Shown here: positions 7,724 through 15,403 of the stretch, in pieces
Layout: every line of letters starts with the position of its first letter
Numbering within the stretch: position 1 is the stretch's first letter
NCBI GenBank assembly: GCA_036741875.1
Contig: DAINRM010000007.1
Location: 1-30,176, forward strand
From: HRBIN35 sp036741875
GTDB lineage: Bacteria; Patescibacteriota; Minisyncoccia; UBA6257; HR35
DNA: 30,176 nucleotides
Direction of reading: 5' to 3'
The notes under the pieces: model-generated
The model's input: only the letters and a program-made list of their open reading frames with translations
What the model was told of the DNA's origin: nothing
Databases searched by the model: none
Made by a program: the position numbers and the translations under genes

Positions 7724-9241
7724 ATGAGCTTAGAAGTTTTAGTTAGTGGAATTATCATAGGTATTCTTTTGGGTTTTATTTTAAGGCATTTCCTTTCTTT
7801 AAGATTTAAATTCAGAGTAGAGAAAGAAATTGAAGAAGAAATAGAAAGTCTTAAAAAGAAAAAAGAGGAAATTTTAGAATCAGCCCAAAAAACTTCTTTA
7901 GAAATTATTGAAAAAGCTAAAAAAGAAAGAGAAAGGCTTTTAATTGAATTGGAACAAAAAGAGGATAGGCTTCTTCAAAAAGAAAAACTTTTGGATGAAA
8001 AAGAAATAAGTCTTATAGAAAAAGAAAGGTTTTTAAATGAAAAATTAAAAGAAGTTGAAAATAAAGAAAAATCCTTAGTTTTAAAAGAAGCTGAACTTAT
8101 TTCTTCCTTGGAAAAAATTTCCGGACTTAAAAAAGAGGAAGCACTTAACTTGATTTTTCAAAAAATAGAAAAAGAATATGAAGAAGATATTTTTAGAATG
8201 ATTACTAAAACAAGAAATAATTTAAAAGAAGCTCTTGAAGAAGAAGCAAAAAAAATTATTGTTGAAGCTTTGCCTCGTTATGCCAAAAGCGTTGTAAGTG
8301 AAGTTACCACCACTACTCTTCGTCTTCCTAATGAAGAAATGAAGGGTAGAATTATAGGTAAAGAAGGGAGAAATATTAAACATTTTGAAAATTTAACTGG
8401 TGTAGAAATAATTATTGATGAAACGCCAGACATTGTTACTCTTTCTTCTTTTGATCCCGTAAGAAGAGAAGTAGCTCGTTTAGCCTTAGAAAAACTCATA
8501 AAAGATGGAAGGATAAACCCAGCTACTATTGAAGAAAAAATAGCAGAGGCTAGAAAGGAAATAGACGAAGAAATTCTTTCAGCAGGAAAATTAGCCAGTT
8601 TTGAGCTTGGCATTTTTGATTTGCCTCAAGATATTCTCATTTTGATGGGAAAACTTAAATTCAGATACAGTTATGGACAAAACGTTTTGCAACATTCTAT
8701 TGAGGTAGCTACTTTTGCTCGAATGATAGCCGAAGAATTAGGACTTGATGCTAGTGTTTCTAAAAAAGCTGGTTTTTTGCATGATATAGGTAAAGCGGTT
8801 ACTCATGAAATTGGAGGAAATCATTTGGATATAGGAATAAAGATTTTAGAAAAATATGGTATTGAAGAAAAAGTTATTTTAGCTATGAGGTCCCATCATG
8901 AAACTTATCCCTTCGCCATTCCTGAAGCTTATATTGTTTATGCTGCCGATATTATTTCCGGAAGTAGACCAGGAGCAAGAAGAGAAACAATGGAGATTTA
9001 TCTTCAAAGGCTTCAAGATCTTGAAAGAATAGCTTATTCTTTTGAAGGTGTAGAAAGGGCCTTTGCTATTCAAGGTGGTAGAGAATTAAGAATTTTTGTG
9101 GTTTCCGATAAGGTTTCTGACTTAGAAATATATAAATTAGCTAAAGAAATTGCCTTAAGAATAGAAAAAGAGCTTAATTACCCAGGAGAAGTAAGGATAG
9201 TAGTTATCAGGGAAAATATTGCTGTAGAATATGCTAGATAG
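7724..9241 (+). CDS. rny: Ribonuclease Y
   Basis: The 505-aa protein has the full RNase Y layout: an N-terminal membrane helix (about 4-22), a long coiled coil (about 30-170), a KH RNA-binding domain with the GKEG loop at 212-215, and an HD domain with His324 and His353-Asp354 (LHDIGK). This membrane-bound endoribonuclease starts mRNA decay. The length is normal and all catalytic residues are present. It is transcribed divergently from the iPGM-like gene, and HU and holA follow on the same strand. The start is preceded by AAA and no Shine-Dalgarno sequence. The 5' region carries a GGTCGTC element, 17 bases before the ATG. Confidence 0.96.
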   Translation: MSLEVLVSGIIIGILLGFILRHFLSLRFKFRVEKEIEEEIESLKKKKEEILESAQKTSLEIIEKAKKERERLLIELEQKEDRLLQKEKLLDEKEISLIEKERFLNEKLKEVENKEKSLVLKEAELISSLEKISGLKKEEALNLIFQKIEKEYEEDIFRMITKTRNNLKEALEEEAKKIIVEALPRYAKSVVSEVTTTTLRLPNEEMKGRIIGKEGRNIKHFENLTGVEIIIDETPDIVTLSSFDPVRREVARLALEKLIKDGRINPATIEEKIAEARKEIDEEILSAGKLASFELGIFDLPQDILILMGKLKFRYSYGQNVLQHSIEVATFARMIAEELGLDASVSKKAGFLHDIGKAVTHEIGGNHLDIGIKILEKYGIEEKVILAMRSHHETYPFAIPEAYIVYAADIISGSRPGARRETMEIYLQRLQDLERIAYSFEGVERAFAIQGGRELRIFVVSDKVSDLEIYKLAKEIALRIEKELNYPGEVRIVVIRENIAVEYAR

Positions 9242-9265
9242 TTTTTTATTTTTTCTTTTTTTAGG

Positions 9266-9271
9266 TAAAAT
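9266..9271 (+). promoter_or_regulatory. Candidate -10 element of the HU gene
   Basis: TAAAAT in the context AGGTAAAATTA, 25 bases after the rny stop. A transcript from about 9278 would include GGTCGTC (9285-9291) and have a leader of nearly 40 bases. Confidence 0.35.
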
Positions 9272-9284
9272 TAACTTATAAGGT

Positions 9285-9291
9285 GGTCGTC
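9285..9291 (+). promoter_or_regulatory. GGTCGTC element in the HU leader
   Basis: Identical to the element before rny; it ends 24 bases before the ATG at 9316 and 20 bases after the candidate -10. It is GC-rich in very AT-rich surroundings. Confidence 0.35.
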
Positions 9292-9315
9292 ATTAAGGGT
9301 TTTTAATTAATAAAA

Positions 9316-9609
9316 ATGGCTCGAAATTCTAACGTTTTAAAAAGGGAGCACTTGGCTCAAAAAATGGTCGAAAGGTTTAACATGACAAAAAAAGACGCTT
9401 TAGAAGTTCTTAATTTTTTAGTAGAAACAATAACTAATGCACTTAAAAGCGGGCAGCAAGTAAAATTGGCTGGTCTAGGGACATTTAAAGTGAGAGAAAG
9501 AAAAGCAAGAACTGCTATCAATCCTAAAACAGGAGAAAAAGTTCAAGTACCCGCTTCCAGAGTTCCAAGATTTACTCCTGCAAAAGATCTAAAAGAAGCA
9601 GTAAAGTAA
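9316..9609 (+). CDS. hup: HU family nucleoid-associated DNA-binding protein
   Basis: The protein has 97 aa, the normal HU/IHF length. It opens with the helical dimerisation part (KREHLAQKMVERFNMTKKDA) and contains LAGLGTFKVRERKAR, followed by the DNA-binding beta-arm TAINPKTGEKVQVPASRVPRF, which includes the intercalating proline (NPKTG...VPA). HU bends and compacts DNA. It has its own likely promoter and a GGTCGTC leader element. holA starts 10 bases after its stop and may be co-transcribed. Confidence 0.95.
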   Translation: MARNSNVLKREHLAQKMVERFNMTKKDALEVLNFLVETITNALKSGQQVKLAGLGTFKVRERKARTAINPKTGEKVQVPASRVPRFTPAKDLKEAVK

Positions 9610-9619
9610 AAAAATAAAA

Positions 9620-10579
9620 ATGTCTCTGGTTTATTTAGTTATAGGGAATGAACTTTTTCATATTGAAGAAAAAATTAAAGAGATAAGCAAAAATATAAAT
9701 TTTTATTCTTTCAAAGAAAATAATAAAAACAGTGGAAAAAATTTAGAAATTATTCAAGAAATACTTAAAAATCTAAATCATAGACTTTTTTCTTTGCAAG
9801 AAGATATTGTTCTTAAAAATTTAGAAGCTTTAAAGGAGGAAGAAAAAGAAAAAATTATTCATCTTATAAAAATTTCTAAAGGAGTAAAGTTTTTTTTAAT
9901 ATTTAATGATGAAAAAAAATTTCAAGAATTTAAAACTCTTTTAAATAAAAAGGGGGTTAAATTTGAAGAGATAAATCTTCTTTTAAGATGGACGAACCAG
10001 TTTAAAAAAATAATTGAAGAAGAACTTAAAAAGTTAAAAATTAAACCTGAACCAAATTTTATAGAAACTCTTTATGAAAATTACAAAAATAATTTTTCTT
10101 TATTTCTTCAAGATATAAAAAAAATAAAATATTATAAGGGTGAAAAAGAAATAAGCCTCGAGGAGTTCAAAAGTTTTTTTCAATTGACTACAAACGAATT
10201 TCAAATCCAAGAAGCCTTTTTAAGCTTGAATTTTCCTCTTTTTTTAAGAAGATTTAAAAAATATATTTATTCTTTACAAAGCGAAGATTATAAAAGAAGA
10301 AAAGAGAATGTGGAAAAAATAATATCTAACCTTCTTTTTGGTGCTCTTTTGAAAATATATTTTATGAAAATGAATAAAGAAAAAACTAAAACAGAAGGAA
10401 ATCCTTTTTATCTTCAAAAACTTAAATCTTTTTCTGAAAAATTAGATTATAAAACAATCAAAAATCTTATTAAAGCTTTAGCTCTTACTGATAAAAAAAT
10501 AAAAAAATTTTATCTTCAATATAAAGAAGTTCCAGAGGAAATTACTTTAAACTTTCTTTTACTTCAAAAGTCCGATTAA
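9620..10579 (+). CDS. holA: DNA polymerase III delta subunit-like protein
   Basis: The 319-aa protein is weakly conserved, but its layout fits HolA. The N-terminus (YLVIGNELFHIEEKIKEI) corresponds to the 'yll.G.e.yli.e.i' start of delta. The C-terminus (NPFYLQKLKSFSEKLDYKTIKNLIKALALTDKKIK) matches the clamp-loader collar domain. Like typical delta subunits it has no Walker motifs. Delta opens the sliding clamp. Context supports the call: holA next to rpsT is a common bacterial arrangement, here convergent, with the two coding regions overlapping by 38 bases. Confidence 0.75.
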   Translation: MSLVYLVIGNELFHIEEKIKEISKNINFYSFKENNKNSGKNLEIIQEILKNLNHRLFSLQEDIVLKNLEALKEEEKEKIIHLIKISKGVKFFLIFNDEKKFQEFKTLLNKKGVKFEEINLLLRWTNQFKKIIEEELKKLKIKPEPNFIETLYENYKNNFSLFLQDIKKIKYYKGEKEISLEEFKSFFQLTTNEFQIQEAFLSLNFPLFLRRFKKYIYSLQSEDYKRRKENVEKIISNLLFGALLKIYFMKMNKEKTKTEGNPFYLQKLKSFSEKLDYKTIKNLIKALALTDKKIKKFYLQYKEVPEEITLNFLLLQKSD

Positions 10580-10823
10580 AAATTTGAGCATATTTTGATT
10601 TGAGCCTGGCTGCTTTATTTTTATGAATAAATCTTTTTGCTCCTTTATCTATTTCTTTATAAACTAAAGATAAGGCTTCTTTAGCTTTTTCTTTATTTCC
10701 TTCTTTAATATACTTCATAAACTCTTTAACTTTCTGTTTAATCTTTCTTCTTCTCTCTTCATTAATTCGCCAATTTCTTAAAGATTTTTTCAAAGCCCTT
10801 TTAGCTGATTTAGTAACTGGCAT
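10542..10823 (-). CDS. rpsT: Small ribosomal subunit protein bS20
   Basis: The 93-aa, very basic and helical protein starts MPVTKSAKRALKKSLRNWRINEERR and has the family-typical KGAKRFIHKNKAARLKSK segment. bS20 is a primary 16S rRNA-binding protein. Its start overlaps the end of dnaJ by 14 bases, making it the last gene of the heat-shock operon. Its 3' end overlaps holA on the other strand by 38 bases. I see no terminator hairpin between them. Confidence 0.93.
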   Translation of the reverse strand: MPVTKSAKRALKKSLRNWRINEERRRKIKQKVKEFMKYIKEGNKEKAKEALSLVYKEIDKGAKRFIHKNKAARLKSKYAQIFNRTFEVKESLK

Positions 10824-11874
10824 AATAGTCTTTTCTTTTAATTTCGTCCTTTATTTTTTTAATTAATTCTTTGTGTTCTTTTTTAAGTTTAGGGAAAATA
10901 TAAGATATTTTAATATAAAGATCGCCTCCAAAAATTCCCATTCTGGAAATTTTAATAACTTCTTCCTCTTCTTGAGAAAGTTTAATTTTTATTTTAGCAT
11001 CAAAATAATTAATTTCTATTTCATCATTTAAAAGAGCATCGAGAACATTTATCTTATATTTTAAAAGAACGTCTCGACTATTAACTATTTCTAAATCTTT
11101 TCTTTTTGTCTTTACTTCCAAATTAATTATTAAATCACCCTTTTCATTTTTTCTTTCATGACCTAAACCTTTAAAAATAAGCTTAGAAGAAGAACGTGGA
11201 GGAATTTTTACATCTAAATCACTTTTCACGACCTCAAAACCTTTTCCTTTACACAGAGAGCAAATTTTTTCTGGCACATAACCTTCGCCTAAACATCGCG
11301 GACAAGTTTTTCTTTCTTCAAAAAAGAAACTCCTTAAAATAGAAGAAGTTATAGAAATTTTTCCTTTCCCTTTACATTCAGGGCAAATAATTTTCTTTTT
11401 TGTTTCAGAACCAGTACCTTCACAGGCGAGACAAATTTTTTCTTTATTATAAAAAACTCTCTTTTGCGTTCCTTTATAGTAATCTTCTAAGTCAATTTCT
11501 AAATTTAAATAAATATTAAGATCCTTTTTTTCTTTCTTTTTAAACCAGGAACCAAATAAATCTTCAAAGTCCTCCTCAAAAAAAACCTTTCTTAAATAAT
11601 CTTCAAGATCAGAAAAAAGATCATAAGAAAAAGTAAATCCTCCCGGAGCAAAATCAAAACCTGCTTTTGTTTTCCATTTTCTCTGAATATCATATTCTTT
11701 TCTTAATTTTGGATCCGAAAGAACTCTATAGGCTTCTAAAATTTCTTTAAATTTTTCAGCATCACCACCAGGAACATCAGGATGATATTTTTTAGCTAAT
11801 TCTCTAAAAGCTTTTTTAATTTCTTCTTCAGAAGCGTCTTCTGGAATTCCTAATATTCCATAATAATCTTTCAT
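10810..11874 (-). CDS. dnaJ: Co-chaperone DnaJ
   Basis: The 354-aa protein has a J domain (HPD at 31-33), a linker poor in glycine and rich in Phe/Asp/Glu in place of a long G/F region, four zinc-binding repeats (CLACEGTG, CPECKGKG, CPRCLGEG, CSLCKGKG) and the C-terminal substrate-binding beta domains. It stimulates the DnaK ATPase and delivers unfolded clients. The ATG overlaps the dnaK stop by four bases (ATGA), indicating coupled translation. It is slightly shorter than the usual 370-380 aa, mainly in the linker. Confidence 0.96.
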   Translation of the reverse strand: MKDYYGILGIPEDASEEEIKKAFRELAKKYHPDVPGGDAEKFKEILEAYRVLSDPKLRKEYDIQRKWKTKAGFDFAPGGFTFSYDLFSDLEDYLRKVFFEEDFEDLFGSWFKKKEKKDLNIYLNLEIDLEDYYKGTQKRVFYNKEKICLACEGTGSETKKKIICPECKGKGKISITSSILRSFFFEERKTCPRCLGEGYVPEKICSLCKGKGFEVVKSDLDVKIPPRSSSKLIFKGLGHERKNEKGDLIINLEVKTKRKDLEIVNSRDVLLKYKINVLDALLNDEIEINYFDAKIKIKLSQEEEEVIKISRMGIFGGDLYIKISYIFPKLKKEHKELIKKIKDEIKRKDYYASY

Positions 11875-13694
11875 ATATTAGGTTCCGTTTGCTGTCCGTA
11901 AAATCCTCGACCAATTTCTGAAAGAAGTTCATTTAATTCTTTTATTTCTCTTTCTAATTCTTCAATTGAATTAGAGGTTTCGATTAAACTGTTAAGCTTG
12001 TTTATTTTTTCTTCAATTTTTGTTTTAAGATTTGGATCTATCTTATCTTGATATTCTTTAAGTATTTTTTCTGCTTGATAAACTAAATTATTAGCTTGAT
12101 TTTTTATTTCTGCCAATTTTCTTTTCATCATATCTTGAGCCGCATATTCTTCGGCTTCTTTTTTAAGTCTTTCAATTTCTTCTTTAGAAAGATTAACGGA
12201 GTTAGTAATTTTTACTGATTGAGATTTTCCAGTAGCTTTATCAACAGCAGTTACTGTTAAAATACCGTTAATATCAACATCAAAAGTAACTTCAATTTGA
12301 GGTACGCCTCTTGGTGCTGGAGGAATGCCATCTAAAATAAATCTGGCCAAGGTTTTATTGTCTTGAGCCATAGGTCTTTCACCTTGAACAACATGAATTT
12401 CTACTTGAGTTTGATTATCAGTAGCGGTAGTAAAAATTTCTTTTTTAGTTACCGGAATAGGAGTATTTTTAGGAATCATAGGATGAGCTATACCTCCTAA
12501 AGTTTCAATAGCTAAAGTCAAAGGAACAACATCGATAAGTAAGATTTCTCTTATTTCTCCTTGTAAAATACCTGCTTGAATAGCGGCACCAATAGCAACA
12601 ACTTCATCTGGATTAATGTCTTTTCTTGGTTCTTTGCCAAAAAATTCTTTGACTTTTTGTTGAATAAGAGGCATTCTTGTTTGTCCTCCTACTAAAATAA
12701 TTTCGTCAATTTCTTCCTTTTTTACTCCAGCTTTATCTAAAGCTTCTTTAACTTTTTCTATAGAAAGCTCAACCAAATCACGAGTTAAATCTTCAAGCTG
12801 TTTTCTTGTCAGTTTATAATAAAGATGTTTTGGTCCTGAAGGAGTAGAGGTAATAAAAGGTAAATTAATTTCTGTTTCATAAAGAGAAGAGAGTTCTTGT
12901 TTTGCTTTTTCAGCTGCTTCTTTAAGCCTTTGAAGGGCCAAAACATCTTCTCTTAAATCTACGCCTTCTTCTTTTTTAAACCATTCAATAAGAAAATCAA
13001 TAATTCTGTTATCAAAATCATCTCCTCCTAAAAAAGTATCTCCACCTATCCCTTTAGTTTCAATAATATTATCACCAACTTCTAAAATAGAAACGTCAAA
13101 TGTTCCTCCTCCAAAATCATAAACTAAAATTTTAGCATTTGTTTTTTTATCTAAGCCATAGGCTAAAGCAGCTGCTGTTGGCTCAGGCAAAAGTCTTCTA
13201 ACATTAAAACCAGCAATTTCTCCAGCAGCTTTAGTAGCGGCTCTTTGAGAATCATCAAAATAAGCAGGACAAGTAATAACTGCTTCATCAATTTTTTCTC
13301 CTAATTTTTCTTCAACATCAAGTTTTATTTTTTGTAAAACCATCGCAGAAATCTCTTCTGGCTTATACCATCTATCACCCATTTTAACTTCAACACCACC
13401 ATTACTACTTTCTCTTATTTCATAAGGCAAAATATTTTTTGCTTTTTGAACTTCTGGATCCGTATATCTTCTTCCTATAAGTCTTTTGACAGAAAAAATA
13501 GTATTTTTAGGATTAGTAATAGCTTGTCTTTTAGCTAAAATACCAACCAATCTTTCTCCGGACTTAGAAATAGCTACTACTGAAGGAGTAAGTCTTGAAC
13601 CTTCTCTGTTTTCTAAAACCCTAGGAACACCAGCTTCAACAATAGCTGCCACTGAGTTGGTTGTCCCTAAATCAATACCAATAATTCTTTTCAT
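11871..13694 (-). CDS. dnaK: Chaperone DnaK (Hsp70)
   Basis: The 607-aa protein has the intact Hsp70 ATPase signatures IGIDLGTTNS (5-14), VYDFGGGTFDVS and ILVGGQTRMP, the interdomain linker EILLIDVVPLTL, the beta substrate-binding domain (DNQTQVEIHVVQGER) and a helical lid. It ends in FYGQQTEPNI, without the acidic EEV-type tail of many DnaKs. It folds and refolds proteins with DnaJ and GrpE encoded on either side. The start lies one base after the grpE stop. It is likely under the CIRCE operator upstream of hsp20. Confidence 0.98.
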   Translation of the reverse strand: MKRIIGIDLGTTNSVAAIVEAGVPRVLENREGSRLTPSVVAISKSGERLVGILAKRQAITNPKNTIFSVKRLIGRRYTDPEVQKAKNILPYEIRESSNGGVEVKMGDRWYKPEEISAMVLQKIKLDVEEKLGEKIDEAVITCPAYFDDSQRAATKAAGEIAGFNVRRLLPEPTAAALAYGLDKKTNAKILVYDFGGGTFDVSILEVGDNIIETKGIGGDTFLGGDDFDNRIIDFLIEWFKKEEGVDLREDVLALQRLKEAAEKAKQELSSLYETEINLPFITSTPSGPKHLYYKLTRKQLEDLTRDLVELSIEKVKEALDKAGVKKEEIDEIILVGGQTRMPLIQQKVKEFFGKEPRKDINPDEVVAIGAAIQAGILQGEIREILLIDVVPLTLAIETLGGIAHPMIPKNTPIPVTKKEIFTTATDNQTQVEIHVVQGERPMAQDNKTLARFILDGIPPAPRGVPQIEVTFDVDINGILTVTAVDKATGKSQSVKITNSVNLSKEEIERLKKEAEEYAAQDMMKRKLAEIKNQANNLVYQAEKILKEYQDKIDPNLKTKIEEKINKLNSLIETSNSIEELEREIKELNELLSEIGRGFYGQQTEPNI

Positions 13695-13695
13695 T

Positions 13696-14205
13696 TTAAT
13701 GAGTAATAACTTTAACTCTAGCAGGTCTTAAAAGCCGACCTTTAAGAAAATAACCCTTGCTATAAACTTCAACAATTAAGCCTTCATCTTCATGAGAACA
13801 ATTTTCTTTCTGGCAAATTTCAGTTTTAACAGCTTCGTGAAAATTAGGATCAAATTTAATATTTAGGGGATTAATTTCTTCTAAACCAAATTTTTGTAAG
13901 ATATCTTTGAGTTGCGAATAAATTAGAAAAAAACCTTTTTCTATTTCTTCTTCTTTATACTTACTAAAAGCAAGTTCAAAAGAATCCAAAACACTTAAAA
14001 GAGAATAAATTAAATTAGCATTAGCCATCTCTTCAGCCATTTTAGCTTTTTCTTCATATTCTGTTTGAAGCCTTAAAACATCATTTTTTGCTCTTTTAAG
14101 ACTCGCTAAATACTCTTCTTTTTCTCTTTCCAATTCTTCTATTTTTTTCATAAGCTCTTGTATGGTTTCTTCTACAGGAGGCAACTTTTCTTGAACTTCA
14201 TTCAT
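13696..14205 (-). CDS. grpE: Nucleotide exchange factor GrpE
   Basis: The 169-aa protein has a long N-terminal coiled coil (about 15-70) and the C-terminal GrpE domain with YSLLSVLDSFELAF, INPLNIKFDPNFHEAV and the closing motif GYFLKGRLLRPARVKV. It releases ADP from DnaK. It overlaps the end of hrcA by 8 bases. Confidence 0.96.
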   Translation of the reverse strand: MNEVQEKLPPVEETIQELMKKIEELEREKEEYLASLKRAKNDVLRLQTEYEEKAKMAEEMANANLIYSLLSVLDSFELAFSKYKEEEIEKGFFLIYSQLKDILQKFGLEEINPLNIKFDPNFHEAVKTEICQKENCSHEDEGLIVEVYSKGYFLKGRLLRPARVKVITH

Positions 14206-14815
14206 TTATTTTTTCTTTTATTTTATTTAAAACCGACCATAAAGTATGATAAAAATTTCTTTTGGGGCCAAGAAAAAGATAGAATTTATTTTTGCTTTTG
14301 GCATAACCCAAAGATAAATCTTTAGTTCTTGAATTTTCTATATCTTTACCTATTTTAACACCAATTTCATTTTCAAGTCTATAAATTTCTCTTTCAATAT
14401 TTTCAATAAGCATTAAAGCATCAAAAAGGGTTTCTTTTTCAAGAACTTGTGATAAAAAATGTAATCCTTTTATTTTTACACCCTTGAATTTATCGATAAT
14501 AATTAATGAATTTTTAGCTAATTTTAAATATTTTTTTATGACAACTTTTAAATTTTCTTCGTTTATTTTTATTTCGGGCTTTATTTCATATTGTGTAAGA
14601 TAATATCTCCATCCTTCATCAGAAGGATACCTTCCTCTAGTTTTTGAAAAAAGAAGTCCTTTTTTAGTCAATCTTCTAAAATAAAGCCTCAAAAGAGGAG
14701 CTGAAAATTTATAATTAAGCTTTTTAGCTAAATATTTCGAACCTATAGGAGAGTTTTTTAAGAGATGATATCTCACCAAAAGATAAAAAATATGTCTTTC
14801 TTTTTCATTAAGCAT
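14198..14815 (-). CDS. hrcA: Heat-shock repressor HrcA, shortened form
   Basis: The N-terminal 75 aa are a winged helix of HrcA type: SPIGSKYLAKKLNYKFSAPLLRLYFRRL, then KTRGRYPSDEGWRYYL, matching the family's pVGSk.La, S.aTiRn.m..L and h.sAGRvPtd.GyR.yv. The C-terminus (LSLGYAKSKNKFYLFLGPKRNFYHTL) matches the end of HrcA (GviGPtrMdY). Standard HrcA is about 340 aa; this has 205, so much of the central GAF-like domain is gone. HrcA represses chaperone operons by binding CIRCE. A near-match to CIRCE lies over the promoter of this very operon, which supports the call. It is followed by grpE in the classical order. Confidence 0.85.
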   Translation of the reverse strand: MLNEKERHIFYLLVRYHLLKNSPIGSKYLAKKLNYKFSAPLLRLYFRRLTKKGLLFSKTRGRYPSDEGWRYYLTQYEIKPEIKINEENLKVVIKKYLKLAKNSLIIIDKFKGVKIKGLHFLSQVLEKETLFDALMLIENIEREIYRLENEIGVKIGKDIENSRTKDLSLGYAKSKNKFYLFLGPKRNFYHTLWSVLNKIKEKINE

Positions 14816-14817
14816 TT

Positions 14818-15237
14818 TTATTCAATAGAAATTTCTTTACCCTTATCTTTTGAAGCTTCTGGTTTTTTAGGTAAAACTATTTCTAAAACTCCATTTTCTA
14901 ATCTAGCTTTAGCTTTTTCAAATTCAACTTCAAGTGGCAAAGGGATGACTCTTCTGAATGATTCTCTTCTAATCTCTCTTCGCCAATACCTTCCTTCTTC
15001 TTTTTCTTCCTTTTTTTCCTTAGCCTCACCTTCAACAACTAAATATCCTTCTTCTACTTTTATTTTCAAATCCTCTTTTTTAAAACCTGGAACTTCCATC
15101 ATCACTACAATTTCATTGTCTTTTTCATAAATATCTGTTGGAAAAGAAGAAAATCTAAAAACAGGTAAGGGTAAAAATTCTTCTTTAAAGAATCTCTCGA
15201 TTTCTTCAAATGGATCCCATTTTATTAGTTTAGTCAT
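14818..15237 (-). CDS. Small heat-shock protein, Hsp20/alpha-crystallin family
   Basis: The 139-aa protein starts with WDPFEEIERFF, typical of bacterial Hsp20. The alpha-crystallin domain runs from about PTDIYEKDNEIVVMMEVPGF to RLENGVLEIVLPK, containing the family's A-x-x-x-n-GvL signature, and ends in an ISIE tail (an I-x-I-type motif). It holds unfolding proteins for DnaK. It is the first gene of the heat-shock operon, directly behind the CIRCE promoter, with hrcA starting two bases after its stop. Confidence 0.95.
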   Translation of the reverse strand: MTKLIKWDPFEEIERFFKEEFLPLPVFRFSSFPTDIYEKDNEIVVMMEVPGFKKEDLKIKVEEGYLVVEGEAKEKKEEKEEGRYWRREIRRESFRRVIPLPLEVEFEKAKARLENGVLEIVLPKKPEASKDKGKEISIE

Positions 15238-15259
15238 TTTTCTTTTTTATTTTTTAATT

Positions 15260-15264
15260 CGACC
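15260..15264 (-). promoter_or_regulatory. GGTCG element in the hsp20 leader
   Basis: GGTCG on the minus strand, 22 bases before the hsp20 ATG and 17 bases after the -10. It is the same short element as before rny, HU and the 59-aa gene. Confidence 0.3.
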
Positions 15265-15281
15265 TTTTAATTCAATTTTAT

Positions 15282-15311
15282 ATTATATATTTTTTATCAC
15301 CATAAAGTCAA
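15282..15311 (-). promoter_or_regulatory. Sigma-70 type promoter of the hsp20-hrcA-grpE-dnaK-dnaJ-rpsT operon
   Basis: On the minus strand TTGACT (15311-15306) and TATAAT (15287-15282) are separated by 18 bases. Both hexamers are near consensus. It is the best -35/-10 pair I found. The predicted start is near 15275, giving a leader of about 38 bases. The -35 lies inside the CIRCE-like operator. Confidence 0.7.
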
Positions 15312-15320
15312 GAGTGATAA
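15294..15320. promoter_or_regulatory. CIRCE-like HrcA operator
   Basis: The inverted repeat TTATCACCA-N9-GAGTGATAA has the exact 9-9-9 layout of CIRCE (TTAGCACTC-N9-GAGTGCTAA). The right half matches 8 of 9 bases, the left 6 of 9. It covers the -35 of the heat-shock operon, so a bound HrcA would block RNA polymerase. The operon encodes its own HrcA, which implies autoregulation. Confidence 0.75.
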
Positions 15321-15335
15321 ATTAAGAATTTATTT

Positions 15336-15353
15336 AAATTTTTTAAAAAATTT
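15336..15353. repeat. Perfect 18-bp A/T palindrome in the divergent promoter region
   Basis: AAATTTTTTAAAAAATTT lies between the CIRCE-like site and the -10 of the 59-aa gene. It could be an operator, an UP-like element or a bend. It could also be chance, as the region is nearly all A and T. Confidence 0.35.
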
Positions 15354-15355
15354 GT

Positions 15356-15361
15356 TATAAA
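15356..15361 (+). promoter_or_regulatory. Extended -10 promoter of the 59-aa membrane protein gene
   Basis: TGTTATAAAAT (TGnTATAAA) lies upstream of the ATG at 15404, predicting a start near 15368. GGTCG (15378-15382) follows 16 bases after the -10, nearly the same spacing as in the hsp20 promoter on the other strand. Confidence 0.5.
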
Positions 15362-15377
15362 ATTATTGGAATAAAAT

Positions 15378-15382
15378 GGTCG
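15378..15382 (+). promoter_or_regulatory. GGTCG element in the leader of the 59-aa gene
   Basis: Core of the element shared with rny, HU and hsp20; it ends 21 bases before the start codon. Confidence 0.3.
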
Positions 15383-15403
15383 AAATTAATTTGAATTTAT
15401 AAA

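Noticed and set aside
8278..8613. Minus-strand frame inside rny
   Set aside because: Shadow of a strongly conserved gene; the peptide has no recognisable features. The same applies to frames opposite dnaK (13486-13731), hsp20 (14765-15130), comM (28044-28235) and the solute-binding protein (3505-3762).
15376..15402. Upstream ATG in the leader of the 59-aa gene
   Set aside because: It gives an eight-codon peptide in another frame; it overlaps the GGTCG element and shows no sign of being a gene.
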